DNA of 64,000 nucleotides, taken from Rugalucina vietnamica (taxonomy: Eukaryota; Mollusca; Bivalvia; Lucinida; Lucinidae). Shown here in pieces: positions 1 to 10,491 of the stretch; the first letter of the stretch is position 1, and each line of letters starts with the position of its first letter. The DNA lies in assembly GCA_964017185.1 (NCBI GenBank), contig OZ024871.1:59509226-59573225 (forward strand), written 5' to 3'. The notes under the pieces are model-generated. The model saw only the letters and a list, made by a program, of their open reading frames with translations, made no database searches and had not been told where the DNA came from. Made by a program: the position numbers and the translations under genes.

Positions 1-222
1 AATGTCGTCGAAAGTGAAAAACATGTAATATGTGAATGCCCATTATATGAAGACTTGCGAAATTCGTTATTTGATAAAGCTAAACATGTCATCCAAAGTT
101 TTGATTTCTTAAATTCAGAGGAGAAAATGATTGCTGTGCTCTCAAATTGTCACTTAGTAAGAACTACTGCCAAAATCCTTTATGACATACTTTCACGCAA
201 ACGTTCCTTTACATATAATTAG
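1..222 (+). CDS. C-terminal end of a non-LTR retrotransposon ORF2 (partial)
   Basis: An open frame runs from the first base of the window to a TAG at 220-222 and encodes 73 residues. It contains ESEKHVICECPLYEDLR, the His/Cys-containing segment that follows the reverse transcriptase domain in many invertebrate LINEs (ExxHxxxxCPxYxDLR pattern). The rest of the ORF lies outside the window, so the RT itself cannot be judged. It is followed by a long 3' UTR with AATAAA and a short tandem tail, as expected for a LINE 3' end. Family-level assignment (CR1, Jockey or another clade) is not possible from this fragment. No frameshift or stop interrupts the visible part. Confidence 0.75.
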   Translation, partial: NVVESEKHVICECPLYEDLRNSLFDKAKHVIQSFDFLNSEEKMIAVLSNCHLVRTTAKILYDILSRKRSFTYN

Positions 223-1134
223 TACAAATGTATTAACAAACGTATCTTGTCCGCACGTACTTAGTACCCTGTATGCTCCGGGCACAACCGGTTCCTGGAG
301 ATACGGGACTGGATCGTGGAGAAGCTATACGTGACGCTCCGGTTCCAGCAATAGACTACGAGTCCTATAACTCGAGCTTATTCAATTGCGGTACATCCTT
401 ATTGTCATTTACTTTATTTCATATTTAAAGTAAGAATATCAACAACGCAGTATTTGTTTAAATAGTTGTCTCTTGCTTGGTCATGTGTTTAAAACAGAAT
501 TTATTTTATTACATGTACATGTACAATTGTATATATAACGTTATCTGTAATAGATATGCCTTTAAACAATTCTAGTGATACATGCATGGATGAAAGTGTT
601 TCATCGTCCCACTAATAGCTAACGTCATACGGAAACAGAAAATGGCTGCAAATGGTTTATGCATGAATGACTGTAAAAAGCTTGTACATAGATTTTTAAA
701 TCAACATCGAGCGAGTGAGTCAACACTCCGTTGTTAACAGACGCACGCCGAGACGGGTGCGTCGTCGCCTGTCTCGGTGTGCGTCTGCTAACAACTGACT
801 GATCTGGAGCCTGGATAAATCGTACCGCCCCCTCCACTGGAGTAGGGTTGGGTAGCCCGCTCGCAGTCGGCTCGATGTACGGAGAATTCACAAACTCTGT
901 ACATAGTGTAAATACCATGGACAATTAACGTAAATGTCATATTTTAGACTTGCCTTCGTGTTATTTAAAGTTATTATCATCATCATTATGACAGGCAAAA
1001 TGCCAAATTATAGTGTCTCGTAAGCCTAACAGGCTGGGTATCAAATGTATATTTTGTTATATTTGTATATGTATCTGTATTTGATATGTGACACTTAAAT
1101 AAACCATTACTTACTTACTTACTTACTTACTATA
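223..1134 (+). mobile_element. 3' UTR and (TTAC)n tail of the LINE ending at 222
   Basis: Noncoding sequence after the ORF2 stop. AATAAA lies at 1098-1103 and is followed at once by six TTAC units (1107-1130), the typical way many LINEs end. The UTR contains a long hairpin at 730-795. The 5' boundary is the stop codon; the 3' boundary is the end of the TTAC tract. That all 0.9 kb belongs to one element is inferred, since no second copy is in the window. Confidence 0.55.
730..795. repeat. 28-bp inverted repeat (hairpin) in LINE 3' UTR
   Basis: Left arm 730-757 and right arm 768-795 are complementary at 25 of 28 positions, with a 10-nt loop; the arm begins GTTGTTAACAGACGCAC. The mismatches are transitions that become G-U pairs on one RNA strand or the other. 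A ~99-codon open frame on the opposite strand across this hairpin has no recognisable similarity and is not called. Confidence 0.7.
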
Positions 1135-1140
1135 CACAAA

Positions 1141-1250
1141 TCATGTGACTCTTTAGAGCCTCCATTGTCAAAGTGATTTACATTACCTCATATTGCCATT
1201 TATATGATAGATTGAGTGAAATAAGATTGAATTGAATTGAATTGACTCAA
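1141..1250 (+). repeat. Short LINE-tail-like stretch with (TTGAA)n
   Basis: AT-rich stretch ending in three to four TTGAA units at about 1227-1246. A tract with the same pentanucleotide, inverted, occurs at 31003-31022. Such pentamer tails terminate some LINEs, but no coding part is visible here. Confidence 0.25.
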
Positions 1251-1919
1251 AGTTGTAATATTTTTATGAAGGCATAAAAGATATGGGGAAAATGTGGAAA
1301 AAGTAAAGGGCTATACGCACAAAAAGCTTGTATCTTGGTCTCTTACGAGCCTGAATAGCTGAAAATAGTAACAAATTATTGCTTTGACGTTGTTCTTTAA
1401 GCTTGTATTCATATAATATTATAAAAATCACATGACTCTAAGTGGTGATAATTTTATGAAGGCATAGAAGATGGATGAAAAATGTCAGAAAAATAAAGGG
1501 GTATTCTTACAAAAGTTCCTGTTTCTAGTCAAACAATGATTATAAAGAGCAGAAAATGGCATCAAACAATTGTGTAGACAACTATTTATTGGTTTGTTAT
1601 CAGATAAGTTAATCATATGATTTCAAGTTTCAAAAATATTATTGAAATCATAAATAGTTAAAGAAAAAATGAGGAAAAAATAAAGGGGTATACTTACTTA
1701 AGTTCTTGCATCTCGGCCTCTGGTGGCACAAAATGGCTGAAAATTGTGTTAAATGATTGCTTTGACCATGGGACGTTGTTTGGTATTCAGATATATAAAC
1801 CATATGATTAAATGTATTAATGATTTTTATGAATACGTAAAAAATATAGAAGAAAAATGTGGAAACGATGGCAGAGTATACATACAAAAGTCCTTGTATC
1901 ATGGCATCAGATGACATAA

Positions 1920-3451
1920 CCAGAGGACCAATGGTCCTATAAACGCTCACCTGAAACCCGAGATATATGCCAATAAACTTGTTTGACTAGAATGATAATA
2001 TACATGTATATAACCCCAGGGCCGGGTCAGAGCAACCCCTGGAGTCAATTTCTTTTTGAAAACATAAAACTTTAGTCCATTTTCCAATTTACTGCAAGTT
2101 TTGCCCTTCAAATGACATTTTAACAATTTCCCCATTCAAATGCATGGGCGACCTAAGTTGACCTTGCCGTAAAATAGGTCAAGGTCACTCAAGGGTCACG
2201 ATTTATATAAACTTTGTAGAGCTCCATTGCCTGATGCTTCATGCCAAGTTTCAAAATCATAGGCCTTCTGGTTCTGGAGAAGAAGATTTTTAAAGGTTTT
2301 TGCTATTTATAGCCATGGCAGCAATCTTGGTCATGTGACCTTGACCATTTATATATACTTTCATTCCCACTTCCTAACAATACTCCTCATAAAGTTTGGC
2401 TTTGATTGGCCGAGCAGTTTCAGAGAAGAAGATCTTTGAATATCACTGTAATATACATGTATATTGCCCCGGGGTGGGGGCAGACAGACCCCTGGGGTCC
2501 AAATTTTTTCAGAATCATCAAAATTAAGTTCATTTGCCCATTTCCTGCAAGGTTTTCCCTACAAATGACATTTTAACACTTTTCCCCATTCAAATGCATG
2601 AGCGACTTATGTTGACCTTGCCGTATAATAGGTCAAGGTCATCCCAGGGTCATGATTTATATAAACTTTGTAGAGCTCCAGTCACTGATGCTTCACACCA
2701 AGTTTCAAAATCATAGGCCTTCTGGTTCTGGAGAAGAAGATTTTTAAAGGTTTTTTCTATTTATAGCCATGGCAGCCATCTTGGTCATGTGACCTTCACC
2801 ATTTATATAAACTTTCTTTCCCCCTTCCCAAGGATGTTCCATATGAAGTTTGGCTTTGATTGGCCAAGCGGTTTCAGGGGAGAAGATGCTTCATTATTAT
2901 GGAAATATACATGTATATAGCCCCGGGGCAGGGGCAGACACCCCCCAGGGGCTAAAATTTTCCATTAACATTAATCTTCTGTCCATTTGCCTATTCCCAG
3001 TTAGTTTTACCCATTAAATAGCATTTTACCATTTTTTCTCATTCAAATGCATTGGCGACCTAAGTTGACCTTGCCGTAAAATAGGTCAAGGTCATCCTAG
3101 GGTCATGATTTATATAAACTATGATGGGCCCACATCCCCGATGCTACATACCAAGTTTCATGGAAATCGGCCCATTGGTTCTGGAGAAGAAAATTTTTAA
3201 AGGTTTTTGCTATTTATAGCCATGGCGGCCATCTTGGTCATGTGACCTGGACCATTTATATAAACTTTCGTTCCCCCTTCCTAAGGATGCTCCACATGAA
3301 GTTTGGCTTTGATTGGCCAAGCGGTTTCAGAGGAGAAGATCTTTGAAATTGTGAACGACGGACGACGGACGGACGACGGACGACGGACGGACGGACGACG
3401 GAGCATGGGTATACTATAAGCTCACCTGTGAGCCTTCGGCTCAGGTGAGCT
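1920..3451 (+). mobile_element. Pearl/HINE-like nonautonomous element, family A copy 1
   Basis: It starts CCAGAGGACCAATGGTCCT, which contains a perfect palindrome at 1924-1938. GCTCACCTGA at 1945-1954 is inverted as TCAGGTGAGC at 3441-3450, giving a subterminal inverted repeat. The interior is about three tandem ~454-bp cores (landmark TTGACCTTGCCG at 2158, 2612, 3065). An ACGG/ACGACGG microsatellite follows at ~3356-3402, then a terminal hairpin at 3419-3451 (AGCTCACC...GGTGAGCT with a TTC loop). Flanks match the uninterrupted satellite monomer, with AA at the junction. These are the features published for bivalve pearl elements and for Helentron-associated elements (AA/TT target, subterminal inverted repeats, 3' palindrome). 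It has no coding capacity; the open frames across the ACGG tract are artefacts. Confidence 0.8.
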
Positions 3452-3540
3452 AAAAAGCTGAAAATGGTGTTAAATAATTGATATGACAATTATCTTTTGG
3501 TATGAAATCGGATGAATTAATAAAATGATTTCAAGTTTAA

Positions 3541-5832
3541 CCAGAGGACCAATGGTCCTGTAAACGCTCACCTGAGATCTGCTGCATATACCAATAAACA
3601 TGTATGAATATTATGGTATTTTATTCCAGTGCAGGGGCAGATGAAGCCCTTGGGCCATTTTCTTTTTTCTGAATCTTCAATATTCTGTCCATTTGCCAAT
3701 TTCCTGCTGGCTTTTCCCTTCAAATGACATTTTAACAGTTTTCCCAATTCAAATGCATAGGCAACCCATGTTGACCTTGCCATAAACTTGGTCAAGGTCA
3801 TCACAGGGTCCTGATTTATATATACATTAAAGTACTTTAGCCATCGATGCTTCATGCCAAGTTTCCTTGAAATCAGTCTATTGGTTTCAGAGAAGAAGGT
3901 TTTTGATGGGTTTTTACCATATATGGGCATGGCGGCCATCTTTGTCATGTGACCTAGATTATTTATATACACATTGATTCACCCATTCTATAGATGCTTC
4001 ACAAAAATTTGGCTTTGATTGGCCAAGCGGTTTCAGAGGAGAAGACGTTTGAATATTATGGAAATATACATGTTTGTTATATGACTGAAGGAATTCCTGT
4101 CTCCTGATTGGCTCATTCAGTATTAATAAATCCTTATATTTCTCTGAAACCAGACCAAACTGATAAAAACCAGATCAAACCAGTTCCTGGAGGTTAATTA
4201 TTTTGACAGATTTTCTATATTAACCTCCAAACTCTATATTACGCTCCTGAGTACCCAAAAATAGCACCAGCATGAAATCAACATGGGCTTCATGAAATTG
4301 ACATGATTTGATGTATGTGTTTAAAACCTGCCAGTTAGCTATAAATAGCCTGAACTCATTTCAGTTCATGAAATCTACATGCTTTGTAGTAACACTCTAT
4401 TACAGGTAAACAAAGCACTAGATAATGAGGTGTATTTGGTGATAATTAAGGGATAATTTTATTTATTTTTCATAAGAACCGTTGTTGTTGGTACCTATTA
4501 GAATGGCCTGGTCATGATGATTCTTAGGAGTACCCATAACATATGTTTTATTAAGAATTAACAAAATTATCTTTGAAGCATAATCAATTGTTCCTCATTG
4601 TCTAGCCTTCTTTAACATCTGATATGATTTTGTTTGTTTATTTGTTATAAAATAAACATTAAAACACTTGGAAAGTCATATAACAAAACAGTTATTGACT
4701 TCAATTTCGGTAGATATAAGGATTAATCTACCCTCAAAAGTGATATTCACCTCGGCCTCCGGCCTCGGTGAATATCACTTTTTCAGGTAGATAAATCCTT
4801 ATATCTACCTCACTGAAGTCAATAATTGTATAATATTGCCGCGGGGTGGGGGCACATGAGCCCCTGGGGTCCAATTTTTTTCAGAATCATTAATATTCAG
4901 TCCTACTTCCCATTTCCTGCAAGACTTTCACTTTAAATTACATTTTAAAAGTTTTCCCCATTCCAATGCATTGGTGACCTATGTTGACCTTGCCTTAAAA
5001 TAGGTCAAGGTCATCACAGGGTCATGATTTATATACACATTGTAGTGCTTGAGCCATCAATGCTTCATGCCAAGTTTTGTTGAAATCGGTCCACCGGTTC
5101 TGGAGAAGAAGATTTTTGAAGGGTTTTTACCATATATGGGCATGGCGGCCATCTTGGTCATGTGACCTGGATTATTTATATACACATTGGTTCCCCCTTC
5201 CCATAGATGCTTCATGTAAAATTTGGCTTTGATTGGCCAAGCGGTTTCAGAGAAGAAGATGTTTGAATATTATGATAATATACATGTATATTGCCCCGGG
5301 GTGAGGGCGGATGAGCCCCTGGTGCCCAATTTTTTTTCAGAATCATTAATATTCAGTCCTACTGCTCATTTTCTGCAAGATTTTTCCTTTAAATGACAAT
5401 TTAACAATTTTTCCCATTCAAATGCAAAGGCGACCTATGTTGACCTTGCCGTAAAATAGGTCAAGGTCACCGCAAGGTCATGATTTATATACACATTGTA
5501 GTGCTTGAGTCATCGATGCTTCATGCCAAGTTTGGTTGAAATCGGTTTAGTGGTTCCGGAGAAGAAGATTTTTGAAGGGTTTTTACCATATATGGGCATG
5601 GCGGCCATCTTGGTCATGTGACCTGGATTATTTATATACACATTGGTTCCCCCTTCCCATAGATGCTTCATGTAAAATTTGGCTTTGATTGGCCAAGCGG
5701 TTTCAGAGAAGAAGATCTTTGAAAATTGTGGACGACGGACGGACGGACGGACGACGGACGGACGGACGGACGGACGACGGAGCATGGGTATACTATAAGC
5801 TCACCTTGTGAGCCTGACGGCTCAGGTGAGCT
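3541..5832 (+). mobile_element. Pearl/HINE-like element, family A copy 2
   Basis: Same termini as copy 1: 5' palindrome at 3545-3559, GCTCACCTGA at 3566-3575, ACGG-rich tract at ~5730-5779, and a 3' hairpin ending GGTGAGCT at 5832. It has about three ~455-bp cores, one of them broken at 4074 by a foldback insertion (4074-4830). The satellite resumes at 5833 with AAAAATATTATTG, the text expected right after the left flank. It lies in the same orientation as copy 1, only 89 bp away, and in the same satellite. Confidence 0.8.
4074..4830. mobile_element. Foldback/TIR element nested in pearl/HINE-like copy 2
   Basis: The core of family A copy 2 is interrupted after ATACATGT. The insert starts TTGTTATATGACT (4074-4086), and the exact inverse AGTCATATAACAA lies at 4675-4687. 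Directly after that comes a ~140-bp palindrome (4687-4830) whose arms read CAGTTATTGACTTCA... and ...TGAAGTCAATAATTG and whose apex is GC-rich (CCTCGGCCTCCGGCCTCGG, 4751-4769). The layout, a 13-bp inverted repeat pair plus an adjacent long foldback, recurs at 24153-24441 with related ends. No ORF. The target duplication could not be resolved. Confidence 0.6.
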
Positions 5833-6960
5833 AAAAATATTATTGAAAACATAGATAATTAAAGAAAAAGTGAGGGAAATAAAATGGGGTATATCTACCA
5901 AGAAAGCTTATATCTTGGCCTCTGACGGGCCGGAATAGCTGAAAGTGGTGTCAAAAGATTGCTTTAACTTTGTTCTATAAGTTTGTATTCACATATATAT
6001 AAATCAAAGTGACTCTGAGTGCTAATAACTTTTGTGAAGGCATAGAAGATGGAGGAAAAATGCGGTAAAATAAAGGGGTATACTTACATAAGTTCTTGTT
6101 TCTAGTCAACCAATGATTATAAAGAGCTGAAAATGGCATCAAATGATTGTTTAGACAATTATCTATTGGAGTGTAATAATATAAATTATTCATATGATTT
6201 CAAGTTTCAAAAATATTATTGAAAACATAAATACTTAAACAAAAATTGAGAAAAAAATGAAGGGGTATACTAACATAAGTTCTTGTATCTCGGCTTCTGG
6301 TGGCCCAAAATAGCTGAAAATGGTGTTGAATGATTACTTTGACCAAGGCTCATTAGCTGGTATTCTTATATATTAACCATACGATTAAATGATTTTATAA
6401 TTTTATGCATGCGTAAAACTTATTGGGAAAAATGCAGAAACAATAATGGGGTATACATACAAAAGTCCTTCTATCATGGCCTCAAATGGCCATAAAGAGC
6501 TGAAAATGGTGCAAAAAGATATCTAAGACAACTGTCTTTTTGTATATGTTCAAATAAATTAATTATGTGATTTCCATTTTCAAAAATATTTATGAAAACT
6601 TAAATAATCAGAGAAAAAATGAGGAAAATTGAAGGGGTATACTTACAAAAGTTACTGCGTCTTGGCTTTTTATGGCCCTATAGAGATGTAGATGGTATCA
6701 TATGATTGCTAAGACAATGCTCTATTGGTCCATATTCAGATATATAAATCGTGCTACTTTATCTTTTAATATTTTTAAGAAATAAGAGCAAAATGCAGAC
6801 AAATAAGACATTGACTCACAAAATTACCTGTAAATTGGCTGCTAATTGACCTGTAAGGCTTCAAATGGCATCCAATTACATGTATTGCTAAGGCACTGCA
6901 CAGTTGCCTGTGATATATAATAACATAATATAATTTATAGTTTCATTTAAATGGGAGTAA

Positions 6961-7616
6961 TACTTCGGAATTTCAGATATGCAGAGTTTTAAAGTTGGTG
7001 GGGTAATTCTGTGTGAAATAATGCCATACTTTCAAAAGATCATGAGGTTTTTAGTGTAAAATGAGACTACACTTTATACTTCTGCTTACAAACAATATAC
7101 AATGCATTGGTAAGTAACTTATAAATAAGAAACAAGAACCAATTTATATACTACATTTTAGCAGACTTTTCATACGATATATAGCTTTTTGTCATAGCAC
7201 TACCTCCATACATCAATGAATTTGAGCAGTATGCCAAATAAAATTCAAGAGTAGCCCACTTGATCCTTCATCGGGAAGGTGAGGACTACTGAAAAACATT
7301 CAAACCAACTATAGCAGATATCACCTCAAACGCAAAATATGAGAGATACAGGTTTTTGTGTTCTAGGATAAGAGACAATATTTGATTTCAGTGTATAGTA
7401 AGGTAAGTATCAGAAATATTACAAAATAATGCTTAAGCGTCCATACAATTGGTATCTTGTGTTTGTACTGAGCTTGACCATTACCAAATATACCTAAATT
7501 GATTTAATATGCATCATTCAGCGCTAAGAAAATGCCACAAACTTAACTTTTAATTATAGTCTGGATTGTTTTAATGCATTACACCCTCGGTAATTAGTTA
7601 TGGTCTTGTCGGGCTG
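6961..7616. repeat. Dispersed repeat, copy 1 (best match 7001-7375)
   Basis: Text from about 7001 (GGTGGGGTAATT) to 7375 (GAGATACAGG...GTTCTAGG) recurs in diverged form at 17875-18265 in the same orientation. The best conserved block is CATTCAAACCAACTATAGCAG. Both copies sit just beyond an end of the LINE at 7625-17290: this one beside its 3' end, the other outside its 5' end. No coding potential. The remaining few hundred bases show nothing recognisable. Confidence 0.5.
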
Positions 7617-8046
7617 TCAGTCGCGTAGCAGATAAGATATTTTATTTCCTCCAAGATCGGAGAGCATACAAAAAAAAATACAAGCGAATAGCAAAGTTAT
7701 TAGCATGATGCAAAATGTAGCAAGAACAAGATCAAAAGAACATATATACAAAGAACAATACATATTATACAAATCATACAACCAAACCAACACCGGTGCA
7801 TAGCTTCCAATTCTGAACAAGCTCGGTTGAATGCGACCTTAATCAAGGAAGCATCAAACTTGTTATAATTTTAAGTTTCAGGGTATCCCGTTTTCCCACA
7901 TAATACATTTCCCTTGTCGAAACGAAATACAAGGAAAAAAGAAAGAATAAGGTTTACCACTGAGACTGCAAGATACTATATATATTCACATATCCTTATT
8001 ATATGTATTAATGTATTACTAAGTAATTTCATTTTGTTATTACATT

Positions 8047-10491
8047 TCAGAGCTGTATACGTTGTGTAAAATTAATTTTACCTAGAGATACAACAAATAA
8101 TCTAAAACAATATTTCATGTCAACTTCATTTTGTAAAATGTTGGAGCAACCAGAGAAAAGACTGTTTACTTGATCTGCTGGAGATAATGTTATAAATCTA
8201 TTAAAAAGTTAACACCAAAACGGTAAATTAAACCCTGCCACAATCTAGTACGAAAAGTTTCATTGTCAGTACAAAATAGTAACAGATGCTCTGTCAACTT
8301 ACTAGTTACAACACCACATGAGCGACATACCATAGTATAATCACCAGAAAACAAAAAACCCAATAGACGGACTGCTAACTTGCCATACTTGTACAGCTTT
8401 GGCGTTTCTCTGATAACATGATATAACATGTATGGTTCAGGCGAATCATGAATTTTAAGAAAGCGAGTTAAAGATGCAGAATCATTAGCTTTCAACAATA
8501 ATTCATTACGACATTGTGAAGACATTCTTTCAAAAGTCGTTTCCAAGAGTATTTTGACAAAAAACGGCCATGTTCCATAAAATCTTGCAAAGCAAATGTC
8601 AATGAATATTTTTCTAAAATTCTGTGCATATCAGGAATAAACCCAACCTGTCGTCTAGGGTTATCAAAATAGTTCATTAATCTATGTATAAAGAACTCTT
8701 TAACAAGTAGATGGCTTGGCAAATTACATAGTTGTTCAAAAAACATGAGTTTACGCCTATCTATTTCTTCTTCTATTGTTTTACTTGCAATTAAATTCAA
8801 TACTACTTCTGTTTTTGTATTACGTGGTAGGTTTTGCATAAATTTCAGACAAAAACGATGAGCTCTTTCTAAAGGTAACATATATTTTGGAGACATATCG
8901 CACCATAACTCACAACCGTATAGTGCCTTTGGTAGGACTACAGAATTATAAATACGAAGGGACGTGATAGGGTTAAGCCCATTATCATGCAAACCACAGT
9001 TAGCAATATTCAAAAACGTGCTTTTGAGTTTTTTACATGCTTCAGCAATTACTTCGTTTAGACCCAAGTTCTTTTCACAAATAATACCCAAATGTTTATA
9101 CTGATCTTTTTCTGGAACTAATTCATCTCCGAGTTTCCAAATTCTTTGAGCTGATAAATATTTCAACCTTTTTTCGTTTAAGACCACCACTGCACGTTTA
9201 AGAGCTGCATGTAAAAACCTCCAAAGACAAGCATATATAAAACATATTCTCATTAAACCATTCAGACCAGATCTTGAAAGAGACGCTACTAGCAAATCAT
9301 CAGCTACTGCTGGACTAGACAAGCATAAATCGTGCATGCATATACCTAAACCCGATCTTTCTAGTTCGTACAACAGATCATTGAAATATACTAGAAAAAG
9401 GAAAGGGGAAATAACTCCCCCCTGACGGGTACCTTGATTTATTGGGAACCAGTCCGACCTACAACCATGAAACTTTACACAGCTTGTCATACCCCTATAC
9501 AAATTTTGTAGAATTTTGAATATGGCTTTATCAATACCAATATTGTACAGCTTATAAAATAGGCCATCATGCCATACACAGTCAAACGCTTTTCTTACAT
9601 CTAGAAAACAAACATATAATAAGCTCCCGTTTTCATTTGCATAGTTAGCGGTCTCACTTAATAAGAATGACGTCATTAAACAACCCATGTTCTTTTGAAA
9701 GCCTCCTTGAAGCGGATGTATAGGCGGGCACAAATTGTCAAAAAGCTGAATGCGAGTAAGTAATATCCTTTCGAATAGTTTAAGAATTACAGACGAGAGA
9801 GTTATTACCCTGTAATTGTCCGGGTTATCCTTTCTTTTATTACCCCCTTTAAATAACGTTATGATAATCCCTCGTTTAATGTCATCAGGTGCGTGTGAGT
9901 GCTTTAGCATGGCCGTAAAAAATTTAGCAAGCAACACGAATATAATTTCACCCCCAAAAAAAGGTACAAGTAGGCAAAGATCAGGAAAAGGCGCAATCAG
10001 AAAAAGATTCCCACTCCAAAAACCGAGGTGGGAAAAAACCAAACTAACAATCAGGTACTTATACCATGAAACATATCGTAAGCCGAATGAGCAGCTATTT
10101 TCCCAATAGGTGGCCACTCAGTTACCTTAACTTAACTAAAAATATGAAAACATACATAAGGCGCCAACAGCACAAAAAATTTTAAACACCAAGACATAAA
10201 ACAAAAAGAACCACTACAGAAGTATCGACTTGGAACGATATGTTCGTACGTGATGCCATCATCACCTGCGGCTTTTCCCTTTTTGCCGAGACGTACAGCC
10301 GCTTCGATTTCTTCTGTACTAATGGTCGGCGGTTCTGAAAAGGCTAGATTTTCATTAATAATTTGCAGTTGCCTTGAAATATGATTTTTATGCTCATCAT
10401 CAAATCGAGGATCATCCGAGGATGAATACAACGTTTCAAAGTGCTCAGCCCAACCATCGGTAATTTCTTGCGGAGTAGAGGCCATATGACC
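8047..10491 (-). pseudogene. LINE family 1 ORF2, reverse transcriptase to C-terminus (broken)
   Basis: Minus strand from 10491. The first part (to about 10239) encodes the linker and start of RT (ITDGWAEHFETLYSS, then GKKGKAAGDDGITYEH). After the interspersed repeat the frame resumes around 9960 with GGEIIFVLLAKFF and runs to 8492. RT motifs visible are FLDVRKAFD (motif A), NQGTRQGGVISP (motif B) and AVADDLLVAS (motif C, VADD in place of YADD). The C-terminus continues in another frame from 8546 and holds CRSCGVVTSKLTEHLLLFC, a Cys-Cys-His-Cys knuckle. A further frame change near 8190 leads to the likely natural stop at 8047-8049. At least two frameshifts plus the insertions make it a pseudogene. 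The apparent start at 10117 lies in the inserted repeat and is not a real N-terminus. Confidence 0.8.
9963..10238 (-). mobile_element. ~300-bp interspersed repeat (SINE-like), 5'-truncated, in LINE ORF2
   Basis: On the minus strand it runs from CGTTCCAAGTCGATACTTC to TTGCCTACTTGTACCT. Near-identical copies are at 44702-45011 and 47821-48125; older copies are at 38385-38636, 39551-39579 with 41559-41669, and 45391-45657. Longer copies begin 40-50 bp earlier with CAGTAACTTTGTGTTACTG, a perfect 7-bp hairpin. It interrupts the RT frame of the LINE, so it arrived later. No clear tRNA A/B boxes were found, so 'SINE' is only a size-and-copy-number label. Confidence 0.75.

Larger units (their letters stand above)
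1250..6960 (+). repeat. Satellite, ~188-bp monomers in a four-monomer order, split by two insertions
   Basis: Monomers carry a landmark near AAAGGGGTATACTTAC at about 1303, 1494, 1680, 1870, then 5881, 6068, 6257, 6446 and 6632, a spacing of 186-191 bp. The text after the landmark identifies four monomer types: one with TCTTACGAGCC, one with TTTCTAGTC and CAATGATTATAAAGAGC, one with TCTCGGCCTCTGGTGG, and one with TATCATGGC. They occur in the order a-b-c-d at 1303-1919 and again at 5881-6500. The array is interrupted at 1920-3451 and 3541-5832 by two copies of a pearl/HINE-like element; between them only 3452-3540 is satellite. With both inserts removed, the two a-b-c-d blocks are ~754 bp apart, four monomers. 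Confidence 0.8.

Noticed and set aside
3256..3489. Open frames rich in RRPSVV/RPSVRP across 3355-3402, 5733-5779 and similar sites
   Set aside because: They are translations of the (ACGG)n microsatellite of the pearl-like element, not proteins.
9816..10109. Plus-strand frame opposite the RT gene
   Set aside because: Shadow of the minus-strand LINE ORF2 and of the inserted repeat.
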